Part shown: one piece after another, positions 52,645 to 64,000 of the stretch
How positions within the stretch are numbered: the stretch's first letter is position 1
How the letters are laid out: the number at the start of each line of letters is the position of its first letter
Assembly (NCBI GenBank): GCA_949710005.1
Contig: OX453272.1
Span: 6,754,133-6,818,132 of the forward strand
DNA: 64,000 nt
From: Ricordea florida
Lineage: Eukaryota > Cnidaria > Anthozoa > Corallimorpharia > Ricordeidae
Direction: 5' to 3'
Position numbers and translations under genes: made by a program
The notes under the pieces: generated by a model
What the model was told of the DNA's origin: nothing
Databases searched by the model: none
Seen by the model: the letters and a program-made list of their open reading frames with translations, nothing else

Positions 52645-55121
52645 ATGTGTCCCGGGTTCCTTCTCGCGCAGGTGCTATTTTTGGTGCTGTTCTCTGTGGC
52701 CTTGTCGTCAGGGTCTTTTTGCGACGAGGGTCCCCCCGGAAGGTACTGTTTTAAGGACCTGAGTGGGTGGTATGAGTGCATTGTGGATAGCAAGACACAG
52801 AATATGACCGAGAAAAAACATCTGTGTCCTGCCAATACCAGGTAGATATGTAATTTATTGCATGCCTGTAATCTGCTGCTGTGTATTAATCCGTTTCGCC
52901 CCCATATGCTAAGATACAAATTCTCCCTAGTGGTACCCATTCATTGAGGAGAATGCGCTAGTATATCAACACAGCTCTCAACTGGTGATCAATCCCCGAT
53001 TATCTCAAAACCTGTATTTATAATTATTATGCAGCAGTTACGAGAGATATTGAACTCTGATCATCAACAAGACGCAGGCATCTGGGAGCGACAACCCTAG
53101 CAATGCCTATTTCGGGAGAAGAAAATAATTTTTCCGGGAATTTGGATATTTCAGTGGGGAATTCGAATCGGGAGACTCTGGAAATTTTTTGGGAAAAATG
53201 ATACAATGTCACGGTAATCACAAATTCGTGAAGTGTTATTTTCTTACGAGAATGTCTGCGACAAAATCGGGAAAAAATTCCAAATTTTCGGGATGACTTT
53301 CGATTTCACAATATTGCGCTCAAACAGCGTTTATTGGACTTGTCACCCCCCGTGTTCAGGTTCAGCGAAGAACAGCATGGAATTTGATGCTGTGCTATAA
53401 ATTCTTTGAAGAAATTAACAAGGTCCTTCAGCTGTAAGCGCAGTTCGAACAAGAAAGGGAACATGTAAGTTCCCACGAAAATAAGTCACATTGTTATATA
53501 CCTAGACTTTCATTCATCAAAACGAGCACTGTGATTGGTTGATTCTTGGTCACGTGCCCTTAAACAAATTCAAATGTATCCCGACCGGGAGACAATTGCG
53601 CAGTTGTTGCCCGCGCGCCAGTTGTACCGTCTTTGTTTGCTTGTTTTTGCTAAGGGAAAGTCTAAATATATAACAAAGCACTTAATGTATGGTCCCTCGG
53701 GAAACTAGTTAGTTTTGTTTTCCCTCGAGTCCTGATGTTTCCCTCGACTTCGTCTCGGGAAACATCAGGACTCTCGGGAAACAAAACTAACTGTTTCCCT
53801 CGGAACCATACATTAAGTGTATAATAATATACTTAAGAAACGGCTCTACAGCTCTAGCTGCTACTACTAACAGACTCATGTGTGAAGTGACACCGACAAG
53901 AAAAGAGTCAGGGACGTGGCTAGGAGTTTTCAAATGGGGGGTCACACTGCATCACAAACAGGGAACCTACCAGATTGCCATGTTGACGTTCACGTTGGGT
54001 TTGACGGGCCTCCGAGGATCCCTCCATCTACACACGCCCTTGAGAGTCGACTGAATTTATTGTACTTCTCTTACTAGATGCCAGTGCTTTTATGGTCCAA
54101 GCTGTCCTGATTCGGTGAAGGATCCATGTGGCAAATTTAAACTGCCTCCACCCTTGCCGGGAGTGTTTTCTTCTTTTTACATACAGGTGGTCACAACGTG
54201 TGGTCCCCAGGGATGCTCTAATGTCACTTACACAGGTGAAATCATGCAGAACGCCACTGCAGGGAAACTACGACATGACAAAGTGGAGTCATTCTGGGAA
54301 ACTCAGTCTGTTTTTCCGTTTAATTTCATCACAGATAGAGAATATATCCAGGTATGGATCGGAGTTATCTCAGTTATTACATGGCAAGGCAGTCTTCCAG
54401 TGCTCTAATTGGTTCTTTTTTGGTCGGGTTTTTACCATACGGACTGTTTACAGTAACGTTTGTTAGCTGTGTAGGTTCTGTTTTTGAAAGCCGGAAAATT
54501 GAAATAAGTAGGTGAGACCGAATACCATATAATAAGCCACTTGCTTATCTTCCGCTTGGGCCGTACCAGGCAATATCGGTCCTCAATCGGTTTAGTTGTA
54601 TTGCGCATGCCGAAAACCGACGAGCTTGTATGAGCCTGTACAAATACAATACATGTAGATGAGTTTTATTTCTCAGATACATTTGTTATCAAAACGCTAT
54701 TAACCCTGTTGCTTTTCCTGGTGTCTAGTTCAACACATTCTGGATCGGGAAGAACTGCTCTCTGGCATTCCGTGCTGACTTCCCGCGCTTTGAGGTGCCC
54801 CCTTACTTCACCTGCAACGAACTGCAGATTCCCAAGCAAGTGAACGCCACCTTCATGCTGTGCTTATGGCAATCAGGAGGGCACAACCCCTCAGAGGAAG
54901 TAACAACTGAGAGGTGGCTTCTGCAGCCGTTAGCAGATGATCGGTATGCACCTTATATTCATGAGGTTCACGTCGTTTCCTCCGCTTCCAGCAAATCGTC
55001 AGTATTGTATGAAACCACCTACCAGGCATTCTTTGCTGGTGTATTTGATCCTGTTCAGCTGACCTTGCCGGACTTTTGTGGAAGAGCGTTAGAAACCTTC
55101 AAAGACAACATGAAGCTGTGA
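52645..55121 (+). CDS. Secreted Cys-rich ependymin-like protein C
   Basis: Exons 52645-52841, 54078-54351, 54729-55121; 864 nt, 287 aa; phases 2 and 0. Signal peptide MCPGFLLAQVLFLVLFSVAL. Cys module: GSFCDEGPPGRYCFKDLSGW, YECIVD, LCPANTRCQCFYGPSCP, DPCGKF, VTTCGPQGCSNVTYTGEI. C-terminal half: GKNCSLAFRADFPRFEVPPY, FTCNELQIPKQVN, MLCLWQSGGHNPSEEVTTER, FAGVFDPVQLTLPDFC. The blocks 'C...FxVPPxF', '(L/V)WxxG' and 'DPxxxxLPxFC' line up with ependymin-related proteins, a LolA-like-fold secreted family. The open frame extends upstream to 52573, but I chose 52645 because it gives the 197-nt first exon of the other two genes and places the signal peptide at the N-terminus. Divergent from gene B. Confidence 0.87.
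52900..53660. other. Gene C intron 1, left part
   Basis: A CGGGAATTTTT/GGGAATTCGAATC-rich stretch at 53105-53300 has several short direct and inverted GGGAAA-type repeats. No gene. Confidence 0.4.
53668..53826. repeat. Foldback MITE (long hairpin)
   Basis: GCACTTAATGTATGGTCCCT, GGGAAACTAGTTAGTTTTGT, TCCTGATGTTTCCC are mirrored by GGGAAACATCAGGA, GGGAAACAAAACTAACTG and GGAACCATACATTAAGTG. Arms are about 70 bp. Confidence 0.92.
54367..54455 (+). repeat. Copy of the 21525 element
   Basis: TTATTACATGGCAAGGCAGT, CTCTAATTGGTTC and GGTCGGGTTTTTACCATACG match the minus strand of 21525-21620 with substitutions. It starts about 15 bp after the splice donor of gene C exon 2. Confidence 0.75.
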
Positions 55122-55381
55122 CTGGTTCACTTCTAGTTTATCATTTTGTGTTTCAAAGTAGATTAGATTGGCATTTAACACTCTTAATAACACACTCGAA
55201 AAGCCGAGTGTATCAAATAAATTGCAAGGCAAATTCAGTTAGGTACGACTTTCTTTCACGATTACTGCAAATGCAAGTTAGATCTAGAACTTAGCAAGCG
55301 CTGCTCGTATTGCATGCTATTATCCAGAATATCTATCGTAGGCCGTTTTACTGAAGCCTGGTTCACACTTTTGAGATAGGC

Positions 55382-55725
55382 GCAAGCGCTTAGCTCAGTT
55401 GGTAGAGCACCGGACTACTGTGCAGGAGGTCGCAGGTCCATCCAACCCCGGCCGGACGAACACTCAGGGTCTTTAAATAACTGAGGAGAAAGTGCTGCAT
55501 TTGCAATGATATTTGCAAATGGTTAGACATGTTAAACTTTCTAGTCTTCTCGGATAAGAACGATACACCGTAGGTCCGGTCTCACAAGCTATGTTCATGA
55601 CAACTTAGTGGGACTTTACGAACCCCTACACTGATCGTAAAGAGTATAGAGGACGTAGTTCCCGGTGTTGTGGTCTGGCCTTTGGGTTGGCGCTTCACAT
55701 ACGGATACCCTCATTGCGCCTTTTC
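55382..55725 (+). repeat. tRNA-headed SINE, near full length
   Basis: Head: TTAGCTCAGTTGGTAGAGCA (A-box) and GGTCGCAGGTCCATCCAACC (B-box-like, with the usual GGTTCGA changed). Body: TCTTTAAATAACTGAGGAGA, TTCTCGGATAAGAACGATAC, TAGGTCCGGTCTCACAA, TAGTTCCCGGTGTTGTGG. The fragments at 10480 and 14740 are inverted copies of this body. Confidence 0.85.
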
Positions 55726-56239
55726 CCCTTGGAATGAATCGTCCAAGAAAAATAAGTATGTTCTGTGTCGGTTCTTTATTCATAAGCACAAGGATGAGAA
55801 AACAAGATTGCTGAAGAACCGTTTATGCTTGTGATTATTTCACGCCGGTTCCCACTTGTTAAAAAAGTATAACACAAGCACAACAAAAAAACTGTTTGCT
55901 TTTCTTGTGCTTATGCTTGTGTTTATCTCACAAGTGTGAACCAGGCTTTATTCAATACGACTTATTGTTCAGTTGCTGCATGAGGCAGTTCCTCGAGAAA
56001 GGTGCCATTTTGAACAGTGGTGTCTAATTTGGCTTTTCAGATTCGCAACATGGCGAGTAAGAGATTCATATAGAAATAGAATATCGCTTTTTATGTATAA
56101 AAATAAAGCATGAGATTACTGTGAAAGAGTTTGTGTTGCAAACTTCAAGTTTGAGCTTTACATACGACTATTAAACTGAGTAACGTGGCACAGTGTAGTC
56201 TGTTGTTTGCACACAATGTGTTTTTAACTGCGAATCAAC

Positions 56240-56385
56240 CCATGCATTCTCTGTGTGACCAATCTATGAAAAGCTACTGAACAGTACTGTACTGCGGTAC
56301 TGTTTATTTTGCTATACAGTGTGGTTCTATCTTTTTCATCTGTGGATCAAGCCATGCAGTGTGACCATTCAATGGCTACCCCAAG
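56240..56385. repeat. Dispersed 110-130 bp repeat, second locus
   Basis: AAGCTACTGAACAGTACTGT, GCGGTACTGTTTATTTTGCT and TGGTTCTATCTTTTTCATCT match 39285-39515. Confidence 0.85.
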
Positions 56386-56587
56386 CGGGGTTTGCTTAAA
56401 CATATTCTCCTTTTTTCAACTGGGTATTTTTGGGTAAGTTGATACATGCAAGAGAAATGCATGTTCTTACCATTATCGACCAAAAAGAATTAAATTTTTA
56501 ATGAAATAGCACGAGTAAGAAACAGAGAAAAAAGATTAAAATGCAAGAATTCCGACTGGCGTGCTTGCCAAGGTAAAAACTAGAATA

Positions 56588-56668
56588 TATAGGATAATGT
56601 CTGAGCTCCGACGCCTTCTTATTTTTTCAGAAGGCCGAGGAGCGAGGGCATTATCCGATTTAATGCAC
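56588..56668. repeat. Short foldback element
   Basis: GGATAATGTCTGAGCTCCGA and CGCCTTCT mirror AGAAGGCCGAGGAGCGAGGG and CATTATCC with mismatches. Confidence 0.65.
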
Positions 56669-57257
56669 CTTTCCATTGTTTTAGAACAAGGAAAACCATG
56701 ACCTGCTTCAAAGTTTTGTTAATTAATCAGTCATTGGTTACAGTTTATGAAATCCCTTGATTTGGAGCTTTAATGTGTTGCAGTGCGGAATAAACTGCCT
56801 TTTCTCAGGGGTGTGGGGTTTGCTAGTCTCAACTGTTTGGTAGTCACTGAGTTTCTTTGCGGTTTAGTTGATGTTGTTTTTCATGGTAAATATGTCCAGT
56901 TATTTTGCAAAACATTCGTCGGAGATGATTGACGATGGTTTTGGATGATTTGCTGTCACAGGCAGTCGACAGATGTGAAAAAGAAAAAGTAGTTTAAGAC
57001 GATGGACTTGATTAATTTATTTCCCAGAGTCTTGATATGTTTGAGCGGAAGAAGCTTGAAGACGACGCAATCAATATCACCGACATGTTTGAGATTGGCG
57101 AGCCTAGTTTGGTGACGGGGCCATTTAAAACTTCAGAAGGTCATCTGTTCGGGAGTATCTTCTTTGTGTACCTTTCTGTTGCAATTCACTTTCTTACCTC
57201 AATTTACTTGCATTGTCTGTGAACTGTAACCAGGATAAACATGGTCATTTTCAAAAT

Positions 57258-57537
57258 AAATAAAGTTCAATTCACAAGTCAATTTATCAGAGAAGTTAGA
57301 AAAAAAGATGGAGCTCGAGGACGGTACCCAGGTAAAAGGTTGCACGAATCAATTAGCAGTTTACAAAAGTATTTTGAATTGAAGGGAAGAAAAGTTAATT
57401 TTTTCTCCAGTGAAACTTTGAAAAGTTACGAAAAGCTCTAGATGTTGGAATGAAAAGTTATGCTCAGAATAACTTAACAATAAGGGCTCTTCAATCTTGT
57501 TCTGTTGTTCTACACAATCTTCTGGTCAACTAGGTCG
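57258..57537 (+). pseudogene. Crypton/DUF3504-like recombinase fragment
   Basis: The frame from 57241 reads FIREVRKKDGARGRYPGKRL, HESISSLQKYFELKGRKVNF, then with a one-base shift KLRKALDVGMKSYAQNNLT. These match the 'FVxEVRKxDGxxYPPxTLYxIxxGIQRxLRxNG...LRKxLDxxMKxLxxxGL' pattern of DUF3504 (QRICH1/ZMYM2/KCTD1-like, Crypton-derived) proteins. The N-terminus and the tyrosine-recombinase catalytic part are missing. A possible upstream exon at 57028-57139 (SLDMFERKKLEDDAINITDM) has both splice sites, but I cannot tie it to this fragment. Confidence 0.55.
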
Positions 57538-59303
57538 AACAGGAGGTCATTCATTGTGGTCACTGAAGTGAAGTAGGAAGTCATTATTTTAAATTTTTCC
57601 ACCTCGGTGACTACAATAATGACCCGATTGGTTCTAAAACAATAAGAAGAATTCTGGTTATCGAAGATAGTAACCTTTTCAAAACAATGAAAAGGTACCG
57701 GTATATTAACTGTCGATTATATAAGGAATCCGCTAAAAGCCTTTGAAGGTATTCCAATTAACACTGTTTGTTTCTTTATATACCCTAACCAATTTTGCAT
57801 ACTGGAAGATGTTATGCGTATTGAAATGAAATGAAAGTCGGCTTTTAAAAATCACAATATAAATCCGAACCGAATGGACCCTTATATGACCCGTGATTCA
57901 CTGCGTTCGATATATGATCATATATCAGTGATAGTATTCGTTTTTTTTCTGGATAACAGTTGGTAATTTTAAAGCAAAAATAGTATTTTTTTTCGGAGAA
58001 AGACATCTTTTTGGGTAATCTTGCGGCTGAGAAAAATTGATTATGGCTAACACTAGTCGTCTTTATTAATTAATAATCCGCTTTTTGTAGCCAATATTGT
58101 TTTTCCTTAAAGAAATTAGTTCTTACTTCATTGAAAAGAGACTAGACTGAGCCCCTTTGTACAACGGAATTGTACTAATTCAAAAATGGAAACGTTTAAC
58201 ATGAAATAGTGCTAATTAATAAAAAGCAATTTCCCGGCGTTTTGTATATATTATAAAAAGGGAGCGTTTCGTTGGTATTATACAAATTCATTTCATTCCA
58301 GCTATAAAATTGTTCCTTCGATTCGTCTCGATCTGTTCAGTTTATCGCCATAATGTTACAAATTTGAAGATAGATGCATGGAATTAATTTAGCCATATGA
58401 ATTTAGTGCCTCTTATAGTGAAGTCCTTGCGGTTTCGGTAATAATCGGATCTCTTCTTAAAAAATAACTTTCATCTGTAATATTGAGCCATTTATAGTTC
58501 TGGCATGACACAATTAGTACTTTTATGTAGCCGGGTAATAGTGACAATAACTCACTTTTTTTGGTGCCCGCATGCATATTTCTAAGCATTTCAGTGGTTT
58601 CTTTTAATTTGTACCTGTTTTGATGTTTTTGAAAAATGATTTATCAAGCTAAAATCGTTTGGATTGGTCAAAATGCGTTTCAAAATATGAAAGATCAGTG
58701 CTTTTTTAACCGTTGTATTTACGTGCTCATTTTTCTTTTGGAAGTGGTGTCTGCTTAAACAAGATTTGTTGAATTACTGCAAGTAACAAGGAGGCCATCT
58801 GAAGTTCTTTCCTGACAGGTTTACTGAGAGAAATGGCGATGCATCATTGAGTGCAACTTGTATCAAAGATCGGATCCATAGATAAATACTCCTCTCGAAA
58901 CCAACTGTCTCATTACCTTTTCATCGATCGCAGTATTTTCACCAAGGAAGACAAAACTTTCTTTGTTTGTGGGGAAACTGTTTTAGTAATTTTCATTTCA
59001 ACCAAGGACAACTCCTATCTTCAACGACGGTCCTCTTGAGTGCACCTACACATACGTTTTCTCGTTCATGATTTATTAATTCTTGAGATCGCTGATTAGG
59101 AGACAATAAAATGAGTTCGGCTTTTTGCTACTGCGATAGCATAACCAGACACACTTTGCAATTGTTACGTATAGTGTGGTCCATGGCAACTCTATCACGT
59201 AGCGCTTCAGCGAAACGTACGCTGTTTAAAAACATAAATATTTATCAGCCGAGAATATAAAATACTTGCCCTCGACTTGAAACACTTTTTTATTTTTCCC
59301 CAG

Positions 59304-59690
59304 CCGCCTAGAAATTCTTGACTTCCTTGAGTTAAAATTTTATTTTGTGAAAGGCGTCAGCCCGGAAAACGACAAATGGCTTATAGTCCAAAGAATGTGC
59401 TATGTGGAAAACAGGGTTACGTGTTTCCATATGTTGGGTAAGAAACAATTTTAATGTCAGTTTTAACTGATTCGAAACTATTTTTCTTATTGTAATTTTC
59501 GAAAAATTCGGTCTTCATTACAGTTATTAACTGAACAAACTCAAGGGGTTAATGCAGGAAATCACTGCAAAAAAATCAGAATATGTACTCGAAAAATTGA
59601 GGATGTATTTTTTTCAGTCATAACCGCACTTTGTTTTTAGGCTCTCTTGTCGTTGATATATGCAGTTTATATTTGGAAGTCGGTCCCTGA
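59304..59690 (+). other. Candidate two-exon coding fragment, unrecognised
   Basis: 59304-59437 has a pyrimidine-tract acceptor, an open frame (RLEILDFLELKFYFVKGVSP, ENDKWLIVQRMCYVENRVTC, FHML) and a GTAAG donor. 59641-59690 has a TTTTTAG acceptor and continues in frame as GSLVVDICSLYLEVGP followed by TGA. The phases agree. No start exon was found and I do not recognise the peptide. It could be the 3' end of a decayed transposon gene. Confidence 0.3.
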
Positions 59691-59999
59691 GGGTAAATTC
59701 AATTATTCATGGTCCTTTTCGATTGAGAAAGGGAAAACAGTAAGAAAACAGGGACTAAAAATTTTTTTCAAAAGGAAGGAGCAAACACTGACATCAACAG
59801 ATCAGAGGAAGACTTGCATACTATGTTCTACGAAAGTGGTAGCCATCGACGAGAAATCGAAAGTAACCATTAGATGAAAGCCATAGCGCGTGTAAGTTTA
59901 GTTATCAAGGGGTTGAATTGAATAATAGTTCAGAATTTAAAATAAATGTGTCGTTGCCTTTTATGCTTCTCAACTGTGAATTCTTAAAAAATGGTTTAC

Positions 60000-62450
60000 G
60001 GTTGTAACTAACTTCCTGTTTCTTCGCGGCAGTGCTTAATCAGTTAGTAATCAAATGCAACAATGAGGCGGAAGAATTTCTTGTCTTAGATGCGAGAACC
60101 TTCGTCATCGCTAAGCAGAAAAATATGCAAAGACGGTTTCGATGAAGAAAAATAGGAGAAACCATGTCTGGCAGGGGCTTATATCACGTTTTGATAAATT
60201 TAGTGAACTTCATCTTTCCACTGAGTTTGAATTCTACCACTTGTGTTTACCCGTAAATGTGTTCTCCGAAGGGGCCAATGAGCTTTATTTATGTTATGTG
60301 TTTTTGTCCCGTTACAGTGGATTTGCGTCATGGCAAAGCGGACGTTATTACTTTTGTGCAAGTATAAAGTAGAAATGACCAGAAATTCACTGGCTGCTGG
60401 GATTTTTGATCCGAAATCGTTCATAAAACTGAGAAAACGTTTGATTAAACTAAATCCCGTCGGGATCAGTGACGTGTAGCAAGCGTTGTTTTCGTCTGGC
60501 CCAAGCAACCTGTCAGGACGAGAAAAGCCAAGCAAATTCAACAGCCGAGTAAATGCAGCTGAGACAAATCAAGTTTAGGCACATCTCTGGGCAATTTTCT
60601 CGAAAATTTGGAATTTTAAAATTTTTGACGTCTTGAACTTTGCTTTGTCCTTGTCAGTATAAACATATCCCGCAAATATCATTCATATCACAAGGAATCA
60701 CAAAATTAATTTATCAAGCACTCAGGGAAATTTATGACTGCCTCAAAACGGATGTTTTGAAGTTTGTTACAAGTCACATCATAAAACGCAGTTAAAATGT
60801 ATTATTCATAACATAGAGCAGTATATACATTTTAGTTATTGAAGCAAATATCAAAACTGGGAAAAACACATTTTCATCTTGCCGTTTATCCTCACCCCAT
60901 GTACTTTCAATTAACAATTGGCATTGTGTAAGACCACAGTGACTTTATTCAAACGTTATTTGCTTGTGAAGAAAGGACTAGGTTATCGTGAGCTGACCCC
61001 TTGTATTTTGGTAAACAATTCATGCCGACTAACATACACAATGAAACGACTTTTTTCTCTCTGTTCGATAAACTGCGGGCTTGTTCAATGAAGGAACTGA
61101 ACATTTGGTTTCAAAATAAGTTTGAAATTTAGTACGTATTTTTCACTTTCAGCAGAAACGTTTCACCTAAAACTATCTGGATAAAGAAAATACTACATGA
61201 TGCTTTTCAACAGTCAAAAAGAACGGATACAAAAGTGTTTGCTAGTAAAGGATGTTATGTTTGTGGGTAAATATGCACGTGTTTCAGTGTGTAACTGGTG
61301 TAATTACAATCCTTAAAGCTACGACAAGGGACTCTATCTTTTACTGAAAGTCATTTTTGGAAGAAAACACGCAGTGCGGACCAATTAATCGTCAGAAAGT
61401 GCTTATTTCAAATCATTTCACAAATGGATACTCGTTATTTGTAAATTGAATTTGTACTTTTGCAAACGCAGTAGTGCTAAAAGAGCATCAAGCGGAAAGC
61501 CTGACTGTCTCTCTAACCTGTTCCACTTTAGGAATAGAGACCTTCCAGCACATTTAAGTTTAAAGACTGTCAATAACTCGTAATCTATGACAAAGCCTCC
61601 GGATTTTTATGAGGCTTGCAGTATACCTTTAAGCCCACGCATTATGGTTTGAAGGCACAAAATAGCATAACGGCTGTCGTACTTTTACTGCAGCAAAGGC
61701 GTCAAGACCAAATAAAAGAAAAGAATTCTACTCGCTGAACAATAGCCTTCATTAATCTTTCCCGCTTGTTTGCTTGCTTACACATTTTCCCTTGTGAATA
61801 TCACTAGATATTGTTTAGAAATTGACCTAAAATATGTCTCTCTATTTTCAGAGTTGATTTAATAAACTTCCTTCGTGAAGCAGTCACCAACTCATATTAC
61901 TTTAACACGTTGGTACATTATTTGAGAGGCAGTCGTTAATTTGATGTTTTATCAGAGGAATTCATCAAAATTATTTTTAAAAAGCGAATTCCATCTTTTA
62001 AGTGAGTGCTCTGTTATCGAGCGAAAGAGGATACGAGGCAGAATATATGGCATTCGACTCTGACAAAATGTTTCTCTCGCGTGCGATTAGTTAAAATAGG
62101 CAACATGACGCAATATGCCTCAGCTAAAATTGGAAAATGGTCGAAGACAATGGAGGATATCCCGCTGGTTACTTCTCTAATTATGAAGCTAGACATAGCG
62201 TTTTACTCTGGAAAAAAGCCATGTGAACGAGATAATGGTGAAACTATTCCCTGACCAGTAGATGTCAGTCTAAAAGTTGACAATTTAGAAAGACCGTAAA
62301 TATTTTTCAAGGTATTAAACCCGTGTTGAAATAGCGTGAGGCTGCGTCTTCGTGGGACGATCAGAGATGAGATTATGATAAGGCCTGGATATTTCTCGTT
62401 GGAAGATTTTTCTATCTCTTCGTCGAATCTTTCAGTTTTCCACTAGCTTG
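60000..62450. other. Intergenic, no gene recognised
   Basis: Short overlapping frames (60142-60372, 60200-60541 minus, 62006-62254) show no domain, splice structure or repeats that I can support. Confidence 0.4.
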
Positions 62451-62459
62451 TCGCTCGCC

Positions 62460-62475
62460 CGGGGGGGGGTACTGT

Positions 62476-62527
<52 letters not shown>

Positions 62528-62528
62528 A

Positions 62529-62569
<41 letters not shown>

Positions 62570-62866
62570 TTAGAATAGGGTATCATTTTTCACGAAACTG
62601 ACCAGTTGGTTGAGAATCAAAAAAAAAAAACTGAACTAGTATAAATAAAATCATTTTTGGAGAGAGAAACGATTGTGGTATAAGGTTTTGTTTTGGCTAG
62701 ACTGTGCTAGTGGAATACAGCTACTCTAGAATAGGAGTGATTTGGGGGGTTTACTCTAGTATAGGGTAGCAAAATTCAGCTGAACCAGCTCTGGTATAGG
62801 CAATGGGTTTCAGGGTTCCAGCGGCACATCCCCACCAAGAAATTCCTAAAGTACCCCCCGCCGGGG
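62460..62866. repeat. G-rich-ended MITE with 9-bp target duplication, copy 2
   Basis: Left end CGGGGGGGGGTACTGTC; right end AAAGTACCCCCCGCCGGGG. The flanks TCGCTCGCC (62451-62459) and TCGCTCGGC (62867-62875) match at 8 of 9 positions. The interior repeats TTTACTCTAGTATAGGGTA. It has the same architecture as 49141-49560 but a different internal repeat unit. Confidence 0.85.
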
Positions 62867-62879
62867 TCGCTCGGCAAAC

Positions 62880-64000
62880 CTTTCTTTGTTTCCAACAAGC
62901 AACCAATACTCAGACGTATCTTAGAACATTTTTGCGCCGGAGAATGTTGTCCCAATCTCCTATCACACATCCATTCCCGTTAAGGGCCTAATCCTAAGTT
63001 TATTTCTGGGAAAAGATTTGATGTCCAAAGCGAGGCCTTGCAAATATTCTCACAGTTGTCTGGTAGTAACACCTAGATCATTATCAAGTTCAAGGGAGTT
63101 AGTTTCTAAATAAACTGGTGCCGCGTCGGTGGAAAATTGAAACACAAAAAAAACGGTTCGTCCGGAGATTTGATAACGTAAGTTTTACCACTCTAGGATT
63201 TAATCATTTCTTAAACGCTACGGTGTTAAAACTCATTTGAAATATCAATTGCTTTCTTGAGTTAAAACTCTGAAAACCTACCACATGGCTTTAATTTTTG
63301 AAGTGGGCGCAGTCTTTGAATACTCGGATTTGAGTTCAAAATTTGATGAAAGTTACGAACTATACTTCTATATAGAATTTGGGTTTACCTGCAATTTTCA
63401 ATCCTTTGAGAATAATTTTATGAATTATAGTGAGTTGACATTTCTTAGAGAACATTCAAACATCATTTTGAGTTTAAGTGGTGATATTTGGTTTTAGATG
63501 TGTACTAAATGGGGTCCCATGAGTCGTGCTTTTTTATTAAAATGCAGCCAATTCAACTTAACTAGCTGACCCTTGAACGAAAAAAAGAAATTCGTACGAT
63601 GTATCAATCGTACGATGTATCAAAATAAGAGGAACATGGATGGTGCCGGGAAGCTTTCAAAGTCCTTTTAAACGGTTTTCTTTTTTTCTTCAGCTACAAC
63701 CACGATAACACACTAAATCCAAATTTCTATCGAAGGGAGTTCCATTGCGAAAGACTGTGCAATGTGTTGAAGTTTAATTTTTGAAATTCTTTTTCAGTTG
63801 TTTTGATAATAGCTGTACATGGAGGCTTTCAGTGACCGTTTTGACCCAGGTTCTTCTCAACAGTAAACTGAGATTGGGTGCAATACAAATATTGATTCAA
63901 TTTCAATTCCAGTGGATTTCAAGTTGTGCTCTGAAAAATCAAGATTTTATGATTTTTGCATCCAACATGTCTCCTACTATGTTTGTTTAGTCTGAACTGA
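62880..64000. other. Right edge, repeat fragments only
   Basis: 63095-63190 contains TTAGTTTCTAAATAAACTGG and GCGTCGGTGGAAAATTGAAA, a decayed copy of the repeat seen at 27361-27605. A 16-bp direct repeat (TCGTACGATGTATCAA) is at 63594-63625. No gene recognised. Confidence 0.5.

Noticed and set aside
63285-63497. 70-codon plus-strand frame at the right edge
   Set aside because: Composition and lack of recognisable domain or splice sites give no support.

Overview
The window is a piece of an animal nuclear genome, most likely an anthozoan cnidarian and probably a stony coral. The evidence is AT-rich DNA with multi-exon GT-AG genes, animal orthologues (DNA ligase III, ILKAP), and a dense load of foldback MITEs, tRNA-derived SINEs, a Tx1/L1-like LINE, a Ty3/Gypsy element and RTE-like debris. 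The species call is an inference from gene and repeat character; no search was run.

Layout. 1-2369 is a minus-strand Ty3/Gypsy element (gag-protease-RT in one frame, running off the left edge) with a short LTR. It abuts or interrupts a plus-strand Tx1/L1-like LINE (2370-5782) that has one A-run frameshift and a poly(A) tail. 6411-8601 holds the first four coding exons of DNA ligase III (minus strand); the remaining exons must lie left of the window, so this intron carries the LINE and the Gypsy element. A 187-bp gap separates it from ILKAP, a PP2C phosphatase (8789-16519, plus strand, 12 exons, 361 aa), in a head-to-head pair that probably shares a promoter.

18481-39849 is one minus-strand gene of 17 coding exons (628 aa) that I rebuilt exon by exon. 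It encodes an 'ABC-class ATPase' of the PF09818/MRB1590 type with an RG-rich N-terminus. Its introns hold many repeats, a 32-bp minisatellite that abuts a splice acceptor, an RTE-like LINE fragment, a decayed integrase, and nested MITEs.

41907-55121 carries three paralogous secreted cysteine-rich genes (plus, minus, plus). Each has three coding exons, a first exon of exactly 197 nt and the same intron phases (2 then 0). Their C-terminal half looks ependymin-like. 55122-64000 has no gene I can identify. It holds a SINE, a Crypton/DUF3504-like fragment, a second copy of a G-rich-ended MITE with a 9-bp target duplication, and two weak exon candidates.

Functionally the genes are unrelated housekeeping loci (DNA repair, phosphatase signalling, a probable RNA-linked ATPase) next to a small tandem family of secreted proteins. 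All exon boundaries were derived by eye from reading frame, GT-AG sites and protein family conservation.
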